A DNA stretch of 31,560 nucleotides, taken from Octadecabacter temperatus (GTDB lineage: Bacteria > Pseudomonadota > Alphaproteobacteria > Rhodobacterales > Rhodobacteraceae). The notes beneath the pieces were generated by a model that saw only the letters and a list, made by a program, of their open reading frames with translations, had not been told where the DNA came from and did not search any database. Numbering within the stretch: the stretch's first letter is position 1; each line of letters opens with the position of its first letter. The stretch covers positions 1-31,560 of the forward strand of contig NZ_CP012161.1 of assembly GCF_001187845.1 (NCBI RefSeq). Direction: 5' to 3'. Shown piece by piece: positions 5,985 through 13,680 of this stretch. Both the position numbers and the translations under genes were made by a program.

Positions 5985-8774
5985 TTAGAAGTGTGCAGAC
6001 TTCGTGCCTGCTGGCTTTTCGATTGGTGGGGCAAACTTGGTGAGGTCGATTCCATCGACCGCCTGTTTGTACTCGTCCAGCGTCGGTGTGCGGCCAAGGA
6101 TGGCGGACAGCACAACAACCGGGGTTGAGGCCAGCAGGGATTCACCCTTCTTTTCAGCCGAGTCCGCAACAACACGCCCTTGGAACAGACGGGTCGAGGT
6201 CGCCAGAACGGTATCGCCTTTGGCGGCCTTTTCTTGGTTACCCATGCAGAGGTTACAGCCCGGACGTTCGAGGTACAGAATGTTTTCGTATTCCGTCCGT
6301 GCGGTCTGTTTAGGAGCCGTGTCATCGAATTCGAACCCGCAATATTTCTGCAAGATCGCCCAGTCGCCTTCGTCCTTCAGCTCATCAATGATGTTGTAGG
6401 TTGGGGCGGTGACAACCAGCGGCGCTTCGAAGCTTACTTTGCCATTCTCTGCCTCAAGGTTGCGCAACATTTGCGCGACGATTTTGATATCGCCCTTGTG
6501 CACCATGCAGGATCCGACAAAGCCCAAATCAACGTGCTTTTCAGCTTTGTAGAACGAGATCGGACGGATGGTGTCGTGGGTGTAGCGCTTGGAAACGTCC
6601 GCGTTGTTCACGTCCGGATCGGCAATCATCGGCTCGACGATTGTGTCCAGATCAACGACCACTTCTGCGAAGTACTTGGCGTTGCCATCAGGCTGCAACG
6701 CTGGTTTCTCGCCGGAGCGAATTTCAGCAATGCGTTTGTCGGCTTTTGCAATCAAGCTGGCCAACGTGCCGTTGTCATGTTCCATGCCTTTGTCGATCAT
6801 GATCTGGATGCGGGATTTCGCCAGCTCAAGCGAGCCGATCAGCGTCTCGTCGTTAGAGATACAGACCGATGCCTTGGCCTTCATTTCCGCTGTCCAGTCG
6901 GTGAATGTGAACGCTTGGTCCGCCAGAAGCGTGCCAATGTGCACCTCAATCACGCGGCCTTGGAACACGTTGTCGCCATGTTGGTCCAACATCTGCATCT
7001 GCGTGGCGTGCACCACGTCACGGAAGTCCATGTGGTCGGCCATCTGGCCTTTGAACGTCACCTTGACCGATTCAGGGATCGGCATAGATGCCTCGCCCGT
7101 GGCAAGTGCCAGCGCAACGGTGCCGGAGTCCGCACCAAAAGCCACGCCTTTGGACATACGTGTGTGGCTGTCGCCGCCGATGATCACGTCCCAGTCGCTG
7201 ACGGTGACGTCATTCAGCACCTTGTGGATCACGTCCGTCATGGCGTGATATTCGCCCTTTGGATCGCGGCCAGTCACAAGACCAAAGTCGTTCATGAACT
7301 TCATCAAGCGCGGCGTGTTTTCCTGCGCTTTAAAGTCCCAAACGGATGCTGTGTGACAACCGGACTGATACGCGCCGTCCACGGAAGGTGACACGGTCGT
7401 CGCGGCCATTGCCTCAAGCTCCTGCATGGTCATCAGGCCGGTGGTGTCTTGCGATCCCACGATGTTGACGCCAACCCGCACGTCCGATCCGGCGTGCAGA
7501 ACTGTACCAGGTGCCACACCACGCGCATTGGCGGTAAAGATTTTCTCAACCGCAGTCAGGCCTTGGCCTTCATGGCTGATTTCCTTGGATGGTGCGAACA
7601 CCAGTGGTGCCTCAACCCCAAGAGTTTCCGCCGCAAACGTCTGCAGTTTTTTACCGAAGACGATGGCGTAAGACCCGCCCGCCTTCATGAATTCCATCTT
7701 TTGCGGCGTAAAGGAGCTGGACATATCCACCAGCTCATCGCCCTCTTCGCTATAGAGCTTTTTGTCTTTGGTGTTGATCTTCAACACGGTGCCAGTGGCG
7801 ACAGAGTACTTTTCCTCAAGGATGGCATTGCCGTCGTTGTTCAGGATCGGGTTGCCGTCTTCATCGGTTTTCTTAACCCAGTTTTTCAGATCGACACCGA
7901 TGCCGCCCGTCACGCCAACGGTTGTCAGGAAGATTGGGGAAATGCCGTTCGTACCCGCAACAACAGGGGCGAAGTTCACGAAAGGTACATAAGGGCTGGC
8001 CTGCTTACCTGTCCAAAGTGCAACGTTGTTCACACCTGACATCCGCGAAGACCCAACACCCATCGTACCTTTTTCCGCAATCAACATGACGCGTGCGTTT
8101 GGGTGCTGCAGTTTGAGGTCCTGAATGTGTTTCTGGGCCGCCTCATCAATCATGCACTTGCCGTGCAATTCACGGTCCGCACGCGAGTGCGCCTGATTGC
8201 CCGGTGACAGCAGGTCAGTTGAGATATCGCCTTCGCCAGCGACAAAGGTCACAACCTCAACCTCTTCATCGATGTCTGGCAACTTGGTAAAGAATTCAGC
8301 CTTTGCGTAGCTTTCAAGGATCTCACGCGCGACTGTATTGCCCGCTTCAAACGCTGCCTTTAGGCGGTCCATGTCTGCGTCGTACAAGAAGAACTGGGTC
8401 TGCAATACGTCGGACGCTTGGCCTGCGATCGCAGCGTCATCACCCAAGGCAAGGTCCAGCAGAACGTCCACAGACGGGCCGCCCTTCATGTGGGACAGCA
8501 TTTCAAAGGCGAACTCAGCAGAGATTTCCGGAACCTCAGTGGCGCCCAAAATGATGTCCTTAAGGAATTGCGCCTTAACACCAGCCGCGCCAGTCGTGCC
8601 TGGGAGCGTGTTGTAGATCAGGAAGTTCAACGACGCATCGCGGTGCGCGTGACCGGCATCCTTAATCTGCGCGATGATTTCCTGCGTCAGCTCGGCACCG
8701 TCGATCGGCTTCGGGCTCAGGTCCTGCTTTTTACGTGTTTCGATCTCTTCAAGGTAGGCTGCATAAAGGCTCAT
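5985..8774 (-). CDS. acnB: Aconitate hydratase B (bifunctional aconitase / 2-methylisocitrate dehydratase)
   Basis: AcnB interconverts citrate and isocitrate in the TCA cycle and can hydrate 2-methylaconitate in propionate use. The 929-residue protein has the AcnB-specific N-terminal helical domain (about 1-160), then the swivel domain, then the 4Fe-4S core with GGDSHTR. The three cluster ligands are present: C756 (GSCMVHKGD), C840 and C843 (PGCNLCMGNQ). It is longer than the 865-residue E. coli enzyme, and the gap between first and second ligand is 84 residues against 59 there. The reading frame is intact. It is the only central-metabolism gene in the window and is monocistronic, between a terminator and a long upstream region. 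Most bacteria keep this gene on the chromosome. Confidence 0.95.
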   Translation of the reverse strand: MSLYAAYLEEIETRKKQDLSPKPIDGAELTQEIIAQIKDAGHAHRDASLNFLIYNTLPGTTGAAGVKAQFLKDIILGATEVPEISAEFAFEMLSHMKGGPSVDVLLDLALGDDAAIAGQASDVLQTQFFLYDADMDRLKAAFEAGNTVAREILESYAKAEFFTKLPDIDEEVEVVTFVAGEGDISTDLLSPGNQAHSRADRELHGKCMIDEAAQKHIQDLKLQHPNARVMLIAEKGTMGVGSSRMSGVNNVALWTGKQASPYVPFVNFAPVVAGTNGISPIFLTTVGVTGGIGVDLKNWVKKTDEDGNPILNNDGNAILEEKYSVATGTVLKINTKDKKLYSEEGDELVDMSSSFTPQKMEFMKAGGSYAIVFGKKLQTFAAETLGVEAPLVFAPSKEISHEGQGLTAVEKIFTANARGVAPGTVLHAGSDVRVGVNIVGSQDTTGLMTMQELEAMAATTVSPSVDGAYQSGCHTASVWDFKAQENTPRLMKFMNDFGLVTGRDPKGEYHAMTDVIHKVLNDVTVSDWDVIIGGDSHTRMSKGVAFGADSGTVALALATGEASMPIPESVKVTFKGQMADHMDFRDVVHATQMQMLDQHGDNVFQGRVIEVHIGTLLADQAFTFTDWTAEMKAKASVCISNDETLIGSLELAKSRIQIMIDKGMEHDNGTLASLIAKADKRIAEIRSGEKPALQPDGNAKYFAEVVVDLDTIVEPMIADPDVNNADVSKRYTHDTIRPISFYKAEKHVDLGFVGSCMVHKGDIKIVAQMLRNLEAENGKVSFEAPLVVTAPTYNIIDELKDEGDWAILQKYCGFEFDDTAPKQTARTEYENILYLERPGCNLCMGNQEKAAKGDTVLATSTRLFQGRVVADSAEKKGESLLASTPVVVLSAILGRTPTLDEYKQAVDGIDLTKFAPPIEKPAGTKSAHF

Positions 8775-8874
8775 AATCGTCTCGATTTCTAAGTTATATG
8801 TGGCATGAAAGGCCCGACGTCAGCGCACTGCGTGAGCGGGCGGAATGATTGTATGCAGCGGTATACTATGCTGG

Positions 8875-9235
8875 ATGGAGTTGCAAGGTGATGGAGCACG
8901 AAATCACTGTCAGTTAGTTCACTCACAGATGTAACACCGGTCAGCGTGACGTTATCTGCACCAATGCTCACAACCACTTTGCCAGAGTGAGCTCTGTGAG
9001 AGCGGCCGCCCACCCTCAATCGCTTACATCAAGCACGTCGCCCAAGACGACAGATAAGTCTTCAGCGGTGTCGTTGTTGCTCCCCGTGCTGAACACAAAA
9101 GGTATCCGTATCGTCGCCGGGTTGGTTCCAAATACTCTGTCGACGGAAACAAAAGCGGGTATCGCGAAATCTAACGCGGCGTACCCTGAATTATCCCATT
9201 CCCTTCGATGGCCTTATCTGCACAGCATTCCAAGA
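8875..9235 (-). pseudogene. Decayed C-terminal end of an RTX/type I-secreted protein
   Basis: Read on the minus strand, pieces typical of the end of RTX exoproteins appear in different frames: GDDTDTF and STGSNNDTAED...GDVLDVSD (around 9140-9020), a stop codon, then VVVSIGADNVTLTGVTSV followed by SELTDSDFVL (about 8975-8875). The order matches the usual arrangement (calcium-binding repeat, aspartate-rich motif, hydrophobic end with DDF-like signature), but frame changes and stops break it. No N-terminal part is left. It is not the end of the intact metalloprotease at 18.5-20.6 kb, which has its own C-terminus, but may come from a related gene. Moderate to low certainty. Confidence 0.4.
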
Positions 9236-9706
9236 AACGAGGCAAGGGCTGGGAGTTTGCGACGTGAGACCGTCGTTAAGTTGTTTGTTCAAATATGGCT
9301 GTCTTGATGCAGAGCTGCGCAAATCAATATTGGAAGTCCGGACTGTACTGCGAAACATACGTTAGGGACTGTTGCCGCGATTTTTCGGAGTGAGCAACCA
9401 ACCCACTTTAAGCGTTTACCTGAATTTGATTCAATTGGGGCTGAGTTAAATTAGACGCTTCGGTGTTGGTGAATGCGCTGGATCCAAAGCCTTCTAGAGC
9501 GATTCTTCGATTCGAAAAAATTGGGGTCCAGATTGTAATACAAGCATTTCTAACGCAAGTCAGAAGCAACCAATTTGAATACAAAGTAGTGTTAGTTCTT
9601 TACTGTTTTGAGGATAATTTGGTTTACCCTCAACTAACTTGGTTCGCGGTCTTCACTGTCGTACGGGCGCACGATATGCTGAGTGAACGAATGGTGGGAT
9701 ATCATA
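9236..9706. other. Leader region upstream of the export lipoprotein gene
   Basis: About 470 bases with no convincing gene. It becomes AT-rich from about 9420 and ends in the ribosome site GGTGGGA (9692-9698) of the export lipoprotein. I see no clear sigma-70 promoter or repeat. Confidence 0.5.
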
Positions 9707-10819
9707 ATGCTGCGACTTCTGATTTGCTTTTGCGCGATGGCTCTATTGACGGCATGCGACTGGATTCCCCGTGGTGCCGGACTGCAATCTGAAGTCCTCG
9801 CGACTTCTCGTGACAGAGACGCCGAAACAGTGCCTAATTTTGCCATTGAGGTCGTGACTCGCTCCAATCTTGCGACCTTTGTCAGTTGGCCGGCTGCCGA
9901 TACGGCTCATTACCACTGGATAGATCGCGTTGATCAGCCGAACACCCGTACGATCCAGTCAGGCGATACGTTGCGCATCACCATTTGGACAACTGAAAAT
10001 GACGGACTTCTAACCGGACCTGGCCAACGCAGCGTGACGTTACCAGATACCCGTGTGTCATCTTCGGGGCGCGTTTTCCTACCTTATATTGGCGACTTCC
10101 GTGTTAATGGTATGTCCCCTAACACTGCCCGCGCGCGCATTGAGGAGGCATATATGGGCGCCATACCCTCTGCGCAGGTTCAGTTAGAGATGGCCGAAGG
10201 CCGTGGCCAATCTGTAAGTTTGATCGGAGGCGTCAATCAGCCCGGATCGTTCGCTTTGCCGGACAATGATTTCTCAATCCTGCAATTGCTCGCTGATGGA
10301 GGTGGTATTTCGACGGGTTTACTAAATCCTCAAGTTCGTCTGCATCGCAACGGTCGTATTTATGGTGTGTCCGCAGAGCGTCTGCTTGATACCCCTCGCC
10401 TCGACACAACGCTTGTAGGCGGTGACAAAATTTACGTCGAGGCCGATGAACGCACGTTCCTATCCCTTGGCGCTGCAGGCACCGAAGCAGTTCACCCGTT
10501 TCCCACCGATCAGGTCTCCGCGCTTGAGGCTTTGTCGATCATTGGTGGCGTGTCTGATACCCGTGCAGATGCAAAGGGCATTCTAATCCTTCGCCGCTAT
10601 CCGGTGGCGCAAATCACTGAAGATCGCACTGGCCCGGATCACCCACGCACCGTGTTTACTTTGGATCTGACATCGGCTGATGGCTTGTTTTCCGCGGATC
10701 AGTTCGAAATCCAATCTGGCGATCTGATCTATGTAACTGAAAGCCCGGTCACAGCTGCAAGCTCTGTCTTCGGACTGATCGGATCTGTGCTTGGGTTGAA
10801 TAATGCGATAACAAACTAA
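9707..10819 (+). CDS. Polysaccharide export outer-membrane lipoprotein (Wza/KpsD type)
   Basis: Such proteins form the outer-membrane channel for capsule or exopolysaccharide. I start at ATG 9707 (370 residues) because GGTGGGA lies 8 bases upstream and the new N-terminus is a classic lipoprotein signal: a charged Arg, a hydrophobic run and the lipobox LTAC with Cys17; the longer start at 9683 would bury the signal. After it come the polysaccharide export domain (from TIQSGDTLRITIW to PSAQVQLEM) and SLBB-type segments (SVSLIGGVNQPGSFAL and a second near GGDKIYVEADERTF). A C-terminal hydrophobic helix is plausible near the end. It is 6 kb away from the KpsMTE genes it probably serves; the accessory patch lies between. 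Confidence 0.9.
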   Translation: MLRLLICFCAMALLTACDWIPRGAGLQSEVLATSRDRDAETVPNFAIEVVTRSNLATFVSWPAADTAHYHWIDRVDQPNTRTIQSGDTLRITIWTTENDGLLTGPGQRSVTLPDTRVSSSGRVFLPYIGDFRVNGMSPNTARARIEEAYMGAIPSAQVQLEMAEGRGQSVSLIGGVNQPGSFALPDNDFSILQLLADGGGISTGLLNPQVRLHRNGRIYGVSAERLLDTPRLDTTLVGGDKIYVEADERTFLSLGAAGTEAVHPFPTDQVSALEALSIIGGVSDTRADAKGILILRRYPVAQITEDRTGPDHPRTVFTLDLTSADGLFSADQFEIQSGDLIYVTESPVTAASSVFGLIGSVLGLNNAITN

Positions 10820-11101
10820 AGTTTCGTCTCGTTGCTTTTCCCAGGATGCTGGTTAGGCATTTTGATACGGTAACACCAGCTCCGAGGTGGACCTATAGAG
10901 CTTTGGTGCCGCGCAGTGCTCGTTAAACCAAAGCGACAAAGCCTTACCAACTCAGTGCTGAATGGCAACTGCATCGTGGGCCACGACGTTCAAACCAATG
11001 GTGATCACTGACCCTGAAATTGAGGGGCATAAAGAGACACCAAGACTCAGTATGTTAAAGAAGAAACTTCTTTTCAGATTGAAGTTGGCCAAGAGGAAAT
11101 A
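10820..11101. other. Intergenic region
   Basis: About 280 bases without a gene I can defend. A 46-codon frame (10962-11102) is present but resembles nothing. The frame of the following small gene stays open back to 11030 without a usual start codon, so the region may hold the lost 5' part of that gene. Confidence 0.4.
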
Positions 11102-11383
11102 GTGCGCGCCTACCCAAGGCTCTGCGCTGAACTCAGATTTGCTAAGAACCAGGAAGACTGCCGCCGCTTAATGGATGATATTGCAGGATATCTCAACCTT
11201 GGGAATACTTGGTTCTCGATTAAGGACCTTAGTCCAGCGCTCAGTTCCATGATCCTGGGTTATTTCTTGGAGCGCACTGAGGCGATCAGCAATCACCGTG
11301 GCTACGCGTTCAAATTGTCCCAGGACCTTGCGAATAAGAGCCTTGATTGGCGAACTATTCTAAAGAAACCGAGGTCAAACTAA
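11102..11383 (+). CDS. Small hypothetical protein, perhaps 5'-truncated
   Basis: I do not recognise this 93-residue protein. Codon use and composition (DIAGYLNLGNTWFSIKDLSP) look like real protein. The only usual start is GTG 11102, with AGAGG 5 bases upstream. The frame stays open upstream to 11033 without an ATG, GTG or TTG, reading plausible protein sequence, so the gene may have lost its original start. No signal peptide or membrane segment is visible. It lies between the export lipoprotein and the AbiEi-like antitoxin, in the part of the window with most decayed genes. Confidence 0.42.
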   Translation: MRAYPRLCAELRFAKNQEDCRRLMDDIAGYLNLGNTWFSIKDLSPALSSMILGYFLERTEAISNHRGYAFKLSQDLANKSLDWRTILKKPRSN

Positions 11384-11476
11384 GAACGTTTTACGAGATC
11401 TTCTGCCCCTTGGCTTGCCCCGTTTTACAGCGAGCAGGTTGAGCGGGGGGTTTCAGGACCTGAGAACCAGAAAAAC

Positions 11477-11495
11477 ATGTCCTATTTTCTGACAT
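11477..11495. promoter_or_regulatory. Candidate operator of the AbiEi-like antitoxin
   Basis: Inverted repeat ATGTC-N9-GACAT directly before the ribosome site (AAGGAG) of the antitoxin gene. AbiEi antitoxins repress their own operon by binding inverted repeats in the promoter, so the position fits. Inference from placement. Confidence 0.35.
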
Positions 11496-11508
11496 AAGGA
11501 GAGTGAAG

Positions 11509-12105
11509 ATGATTACGTCCAAGATTCTACAACGCGTCAAAGGAAAGGGCAGGGGGGCTATTTTTGCACCGTCCGACCTGCTGGACTTAGGGTCGCGCGC
11601 AAGCGTTGATCAGACTTTGTCGCGTTTGACGGATCAGGGCGTGATCAGGCGTTTAACGCGTGGCCTTTATGACTACCCAAAGATCAGCGCACGCTTTGGA
11701 ATGGTTCAACCATCCGTCTATGATGTTGCACGTGTGATCGCCCGCAAAGACCACTATGTGCTTCTCATGTCGCAGGCCGCTGCTGCAAACCAATTCGGTT
11801 TATCTACCCAAGTGCCTTCAAAGCCCACCTACATCACAGATGGCCCCACGCGGACCCGGACAGTGGGCCGGCAAGTGATCCAGTTTCGCAATGCATCTCG
11901 CAAAACGCTGACTGGGGCAGGGCAGACGTCTGGAGCTGTGTTTCAGGCCTTACGCTTTGTTGGCAAGGACGGTGTGACTGATCGCGTGATCAATAAGCTG
12001 GCAGCGGCGTTATCAGACAAAGATTGTGATCTGCTTGTGAAGCAAAGTCGAGATGTTCCGGCATGGATGAAGCCGGTTGTTCAACAGATCGCTGCCCATG
12101 TCTGA
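11509..12105 (+). CDS. AbiEi/DUF6088-type antitoxin of a type IV toxin-antitoxin system, toxin lost
   Basis: The 198-residue protein has the N-terminal winged helix typical of this group (GRGAIFAPSDLLDLGSRASVDQTLSRL, then the TRGLYDYPK wing) and the C-terminal antitoxin domain. Such proteins repress their promoter and counteract an AbiEii nucleotidyltransferase toxin. I start at ATG 11509, 7 bases after AAGGAG; GTG 11503 is too close to that site. The next gene begins at 12098, overlapping by 8 bases as toxin genes do, but only about 20 codons of it remain. The antitoxin therefore looks orphaned, and could persist as a protector against the same toxin elsewhere. Confidence 0.82.
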   Translation: MITSKILQRVKGKGRGAIFAPSDLLDLGSRASVDQTLSRLTDQGVIRRLTRGLYDYPKISARFGMVQPSVYDVARVIARKDHYVLLMSQAAAANQFGLSTQVPSKPTYITDGPTRTRTVGRQVIQFRNASRKTLTGAGQTSGAVFQALRFVGKDGVTDRVINKLAAALSDKDCDLLVKQSRDVPAWMKPVVQQIAAHV

Positions 12106-12175
12106 ACTGAACAGTTTTGCAAACGAACCGCCAGCATCGCGCGCGATGCTGTTTCAAGAAGTAGCAGCGGCTTAG
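12098..12175 (+). pseudogene. 5' stub of an AbiEii-like toxin gene
   Basis: The frame begins with ATG overlapping the antitoxin stop and reads FANEPPASRAMLFQEVAAA, then TAG. The stretch R-A-M-L-F-Q-E-V-A is the usual beginning of AbiEii nucleotidyltransferase toxins (RALLFQEVA). The rest of the toxin is missing; from about 12161 the same frame carries repC-like sequence. The nucleotidyltransferase active site is absent, so no toxin can be made. Confidence 0.6.
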
Positions 12176-12301
12176 GTGCTTGTGTTAGAAATGCACTCTA
12201 CGGACGAGGCTGCGCAAAGGGGCATGGGCGAAAAAGCTGGGGTAGGGGCTTTGAACTTGGAACACAGTTTTTATGGGCGGTTGAGCGCGCAGGAAGCATG
12301 A
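12161..12301 (+). pseudogene. Decayed 3' end of a second repC
   Basis: In one frame, after a TAG, the sequence reads VLVLEMHSTDEAA then RGMGEKAGVGALNLE and HSFYGRL, ending at a TGA. The intact RepC ends VLVFEKHSAGEVA...RGMVEKAGAGELNLE, RSFYGRL. The match continues past the stop (TGAAGATGG in both). About five codons are missing in the middle. The differences show it is not a recent copy of the resident repC; it more likely comes from another repABC plasmid. It is fused to the toxin stub, marking an old recombination join near 12161-12175. Confidence 0.78.
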
Positions 12302-12355
12302 AGATGGAACCACCGCGTTATTTGGAGAGCCTAGATATGCTTAGAATGAAAATAT

Positions 12356-12398
12356 TTGACATTTGGCAATCTTTGCCATTAATTTTCTAGGTAGGAGG
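12356..12398 (+). promoter_or_regulatory. parDE promoter, operator and ribosome site
   Basis: A perfect -35 box TTGACA (12356-12361), a 17-bp spacer and a weak -10 box TTAATT (12379-12384). The spacer holds the inverted repeat TGGCAA-TCT-TTGCCA (12364-12378), well placed for repression by the ParD ribbon-helix-helix dimer. AGGAGG at 12393-12398 decides the parD start at 12405. Confidence 0.7.
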
Positions 12399-12404
12399 CC
12401 CACT

Positions 12405-12647
12405 ATGGCAACAATGAACGTATCTCTTCCAGAGCAGATGAAATCTTGGGTGGAGCAACAATCCGAGGGCGGGCGTTTTTCAAACTCCAGCGATTATGTG
12501 CGTGATCTTATTCGCCGCGATCAGGAGCGAGGTGTGAGGATTGCCGAGTTGCAGGCCGCAATTGATGCGGGTTTGAACAGTGGACCCGCCAAGACTTTTG
12601 ATCCTGCTGTCTTCAAACGGAAGATGCATCAAGCACGTGACCAGTAA
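12405..12647 (+). CDS. parD: ParD-type antitoxin (ribbon-helix-helix)
   Basis: Antitoxin of a type II toxin-antitoxin pair: it binds ParE and represses its own promoter. The 80-residue protein starts with a ribbon-helix-helix DNA-binding domain (MNVSLPEQMKSWVEQQ, then SNSSDYVRDLIRRD) and ends in the toxin-binding tail (SGPAKTFDPAVFKRKM). The start at 12405 lies 6 bases after a perfect AGGAGG; a longer frame from 12363 would run through the promoter. The toxin frame overlaps its end by 11 bases. The antitoxin itself is intact. Confidence 0.9.
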   Translation: MATMNVSLPEQMKSWVEQQSEGGRFSNSSDYVRDLIRRDQERGVRIAELQAAIDAGLNSGPAKTFDPAVFKRKMHQARDQ

Positions 12648-12937
12648 GTACGTTCTTCGACCGTTGGCAGAACGCGACATTGCCGAGATTTGGACTGATG
12701 GTGCAGATCGGGGGGGGGGTAGATCGGGCTGATAAGTATTTCGACGGGTTGGTAGACCTGTTTGATCTTTTGAGCGCGCAGCCGGAAATCGCGCGCTTGC
12801 GCAGTGAGTTTAATCCACCGGTTCGGCTTCATATTTATGGATCGCACGTCGTCATTTTTGAATCGATTGATCAAAGCGTCTCAGTCATTCGGGTCTTACA
12901 CCAGAAACGGAATATTTTGGCATTGTTAGGCGAGTGA
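12637..12937 (+). pseudogene. parE: ParE-type toxin with a frameshift at a run of ten G
   Basis: ParE toxins poison DNA gyrase. From GTG 12637 the frame reads the ParE start (KYVLRPLAERDIAEIW) but stops at 12730-12732 after 31 codons. The rest (YFDGLVDLFDLLSAQPEIAR ... HIYGSHVVIFES ... VIRVLHQKRN) is in the frame one base on, ending at 12937. The switch falls exactly at ten consecutive G (12710-12719). Nine G would give one continuous 99-residue protein, the normal ParE length. Either the toxin is off through slippage at this tract, or the count is a sequencing error, or slippage restores some product. All conserved C-terminal residues are present, so the loss is recent. Confidence 0.82.
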
Positions 12938-12958
12938 AGAGGGCAGGGGATCGTTGCC

Positions 12959-13174
12959 ATGCATTTGACTAAGATCAATCCAGAGCTGAACGTGAATCGG
13001 TTCTATCATTTGGAGATATTGCCAGGCCTCTTTGGCGATTGGGGCCTCGTGCGCAACTGGGGTCGGACCGGAAGCAACGGTCAATTGCGCACTGATTGGT
13101 TTGCCACTAAAGGGGAGGCCAAAGACGCCCGCTTCGCGCTACATATGAAGAAAGCAAAGCGCGGTTATGAATAG
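12959..13174 (+). CDS. Single-domain WGR protein
   Basis: The 71-residue protein is one WGR domain: FYHLEILPGLFGDWGLVRNW then GRTGSNGQLRTDWF, with the W-G-R core at residues 34-36. WGR domains occur in PARPs and in bacterial proteins and are thought to bind nucleic acid; single-domain versions are common on alphaproteobacterial plasmids and next to toxin-antitoxin genes, with no set function. Start ATG 12959, preceded by a weak GGGGA site. It lies 21 bases after the parE end, on the same strand, so may be co-transcribed with parDE. Confidence 0.85.
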   Translation: MHLTKINPELNVNRFYHLEILPGLFGDWGLVRNWGRTGSNGQLRTDWFATKGEAKDARFALHMKKAKRGYE

Positions 13175-13389
13175 CTCGTCAAAAAAACCGAGAGTTAATC
13201 AGGGAACGTCTAGTTCAGACTGAATAGCCAGCTTTTCTGCAAGATTGAGTGTCACGACTTTGTGCTTCGCCTCTGTGACGAATGATCATTGGAGAAGCAC
13301 CCGAATGTCAGGCGATATTGGCGTCAGTCTCGTTTCTCGAAGCCTAAACTGTCCGTCGTCAGGGTTTTTGGAGCCAATGGCTGCGTAAA
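13175..13389. other. Intergenic region between the WGR gene and the IS remnant
   Basis: No gene, promoter or strong hairpin that I can support in these 215 bases. Confidence 0.4.
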
Positions 13390-13680
13390 TTAAGAGAGAG
13401 TTTGGCTCATTTGTTTGGTTTGATTAACCTTATCTGTGTTTGCGGAACGTGCCGTATCGCCTGCCAGGCGCCGTTTGCCAGCTTCCATGAAGTCCTTGGA
13501 CCATTTGGAATAGATCCCCTGTGATATGCCTTCACGACGGCACAGCTCAGCAATGCTATCTTCGCCACGCAGACCATCCAAGACGATCCTGATCTTCTCT
13601 TCTGATGAATAATGCTTGCGGGTGGCACGTTTGATGTCGTTGACGATCTTCTCGCCGGGGCTCTTCGTTGTCTTTCTCAT
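13390..13680 (-). pseudogene. Truncated IS3-family transposase OrfA
   Basis: From ATG 13680 (ribosome site GAGGAG 6 bases upstream) about 96 codons remain. KHYSSEEKIRIVLDGLRGED then SIAELCRREGISQGIYSKW is the helix-turn-helix of IS3-family OrfA, well conserved. After TARSANTDKVNQ the frame leaves the family sequence and stops inside the end repeat (QTKQMSQTLS). The leucine zipper, the slippage site and OrfB are missing, so it is not active by itself, though the DNA-binding part could still bind the element's ends. Confidence 0.75.

Noticed and set aside
6180..7391. 403-codon open frame on the plus strand inside acnB
   Set aside because: It is the antisense of a clear, fully conserved AcnB coding sequence; its protein is His/Val/Arg-rich and resembles nothing.
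8849..8868. GTAT...ATAC repeat upstream of acnB as a regulator operator
   Set aside because: Arms are only four bases and no promoter with good spacing could be placed, so it was not listed as a feature.
8789..9019. 76-codon minus-strand frame upstream of acnB taken as a gene
   Set aside because: Starts at a TTG without ribosome site; only its middle is protein-like and continues fragments in other frames, so it is part of a decayed gene.
8987..9307. 106-codon plus-strand frame upstream of the export lipoprotein
   Set aside because: Composition looks random, no ribosome site, and the opposite strand carries RTX-like fragments that explain the region better.
9463..9792. 109-codon plus-strand frame overlapping the lipoprotein start
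   Set aside because: Overlaps the signal peptide region of a well-supported gene in another frame and has no recognisable content.
10962..11102. 46-codon frame ending in TAGTG overlap with the small hypothetical gene
   Set aside because: The overlap suggests coupling, but there is no ribosome site and the Lys-rich sequence matches nothing; the upstream extension of the other frame looks more like protein.
12363..12404. Longer parD start
   Set aside because: The extension covers the promoter spacer operator and the AGGAGG site; the ATG at 12405 is clearly right.
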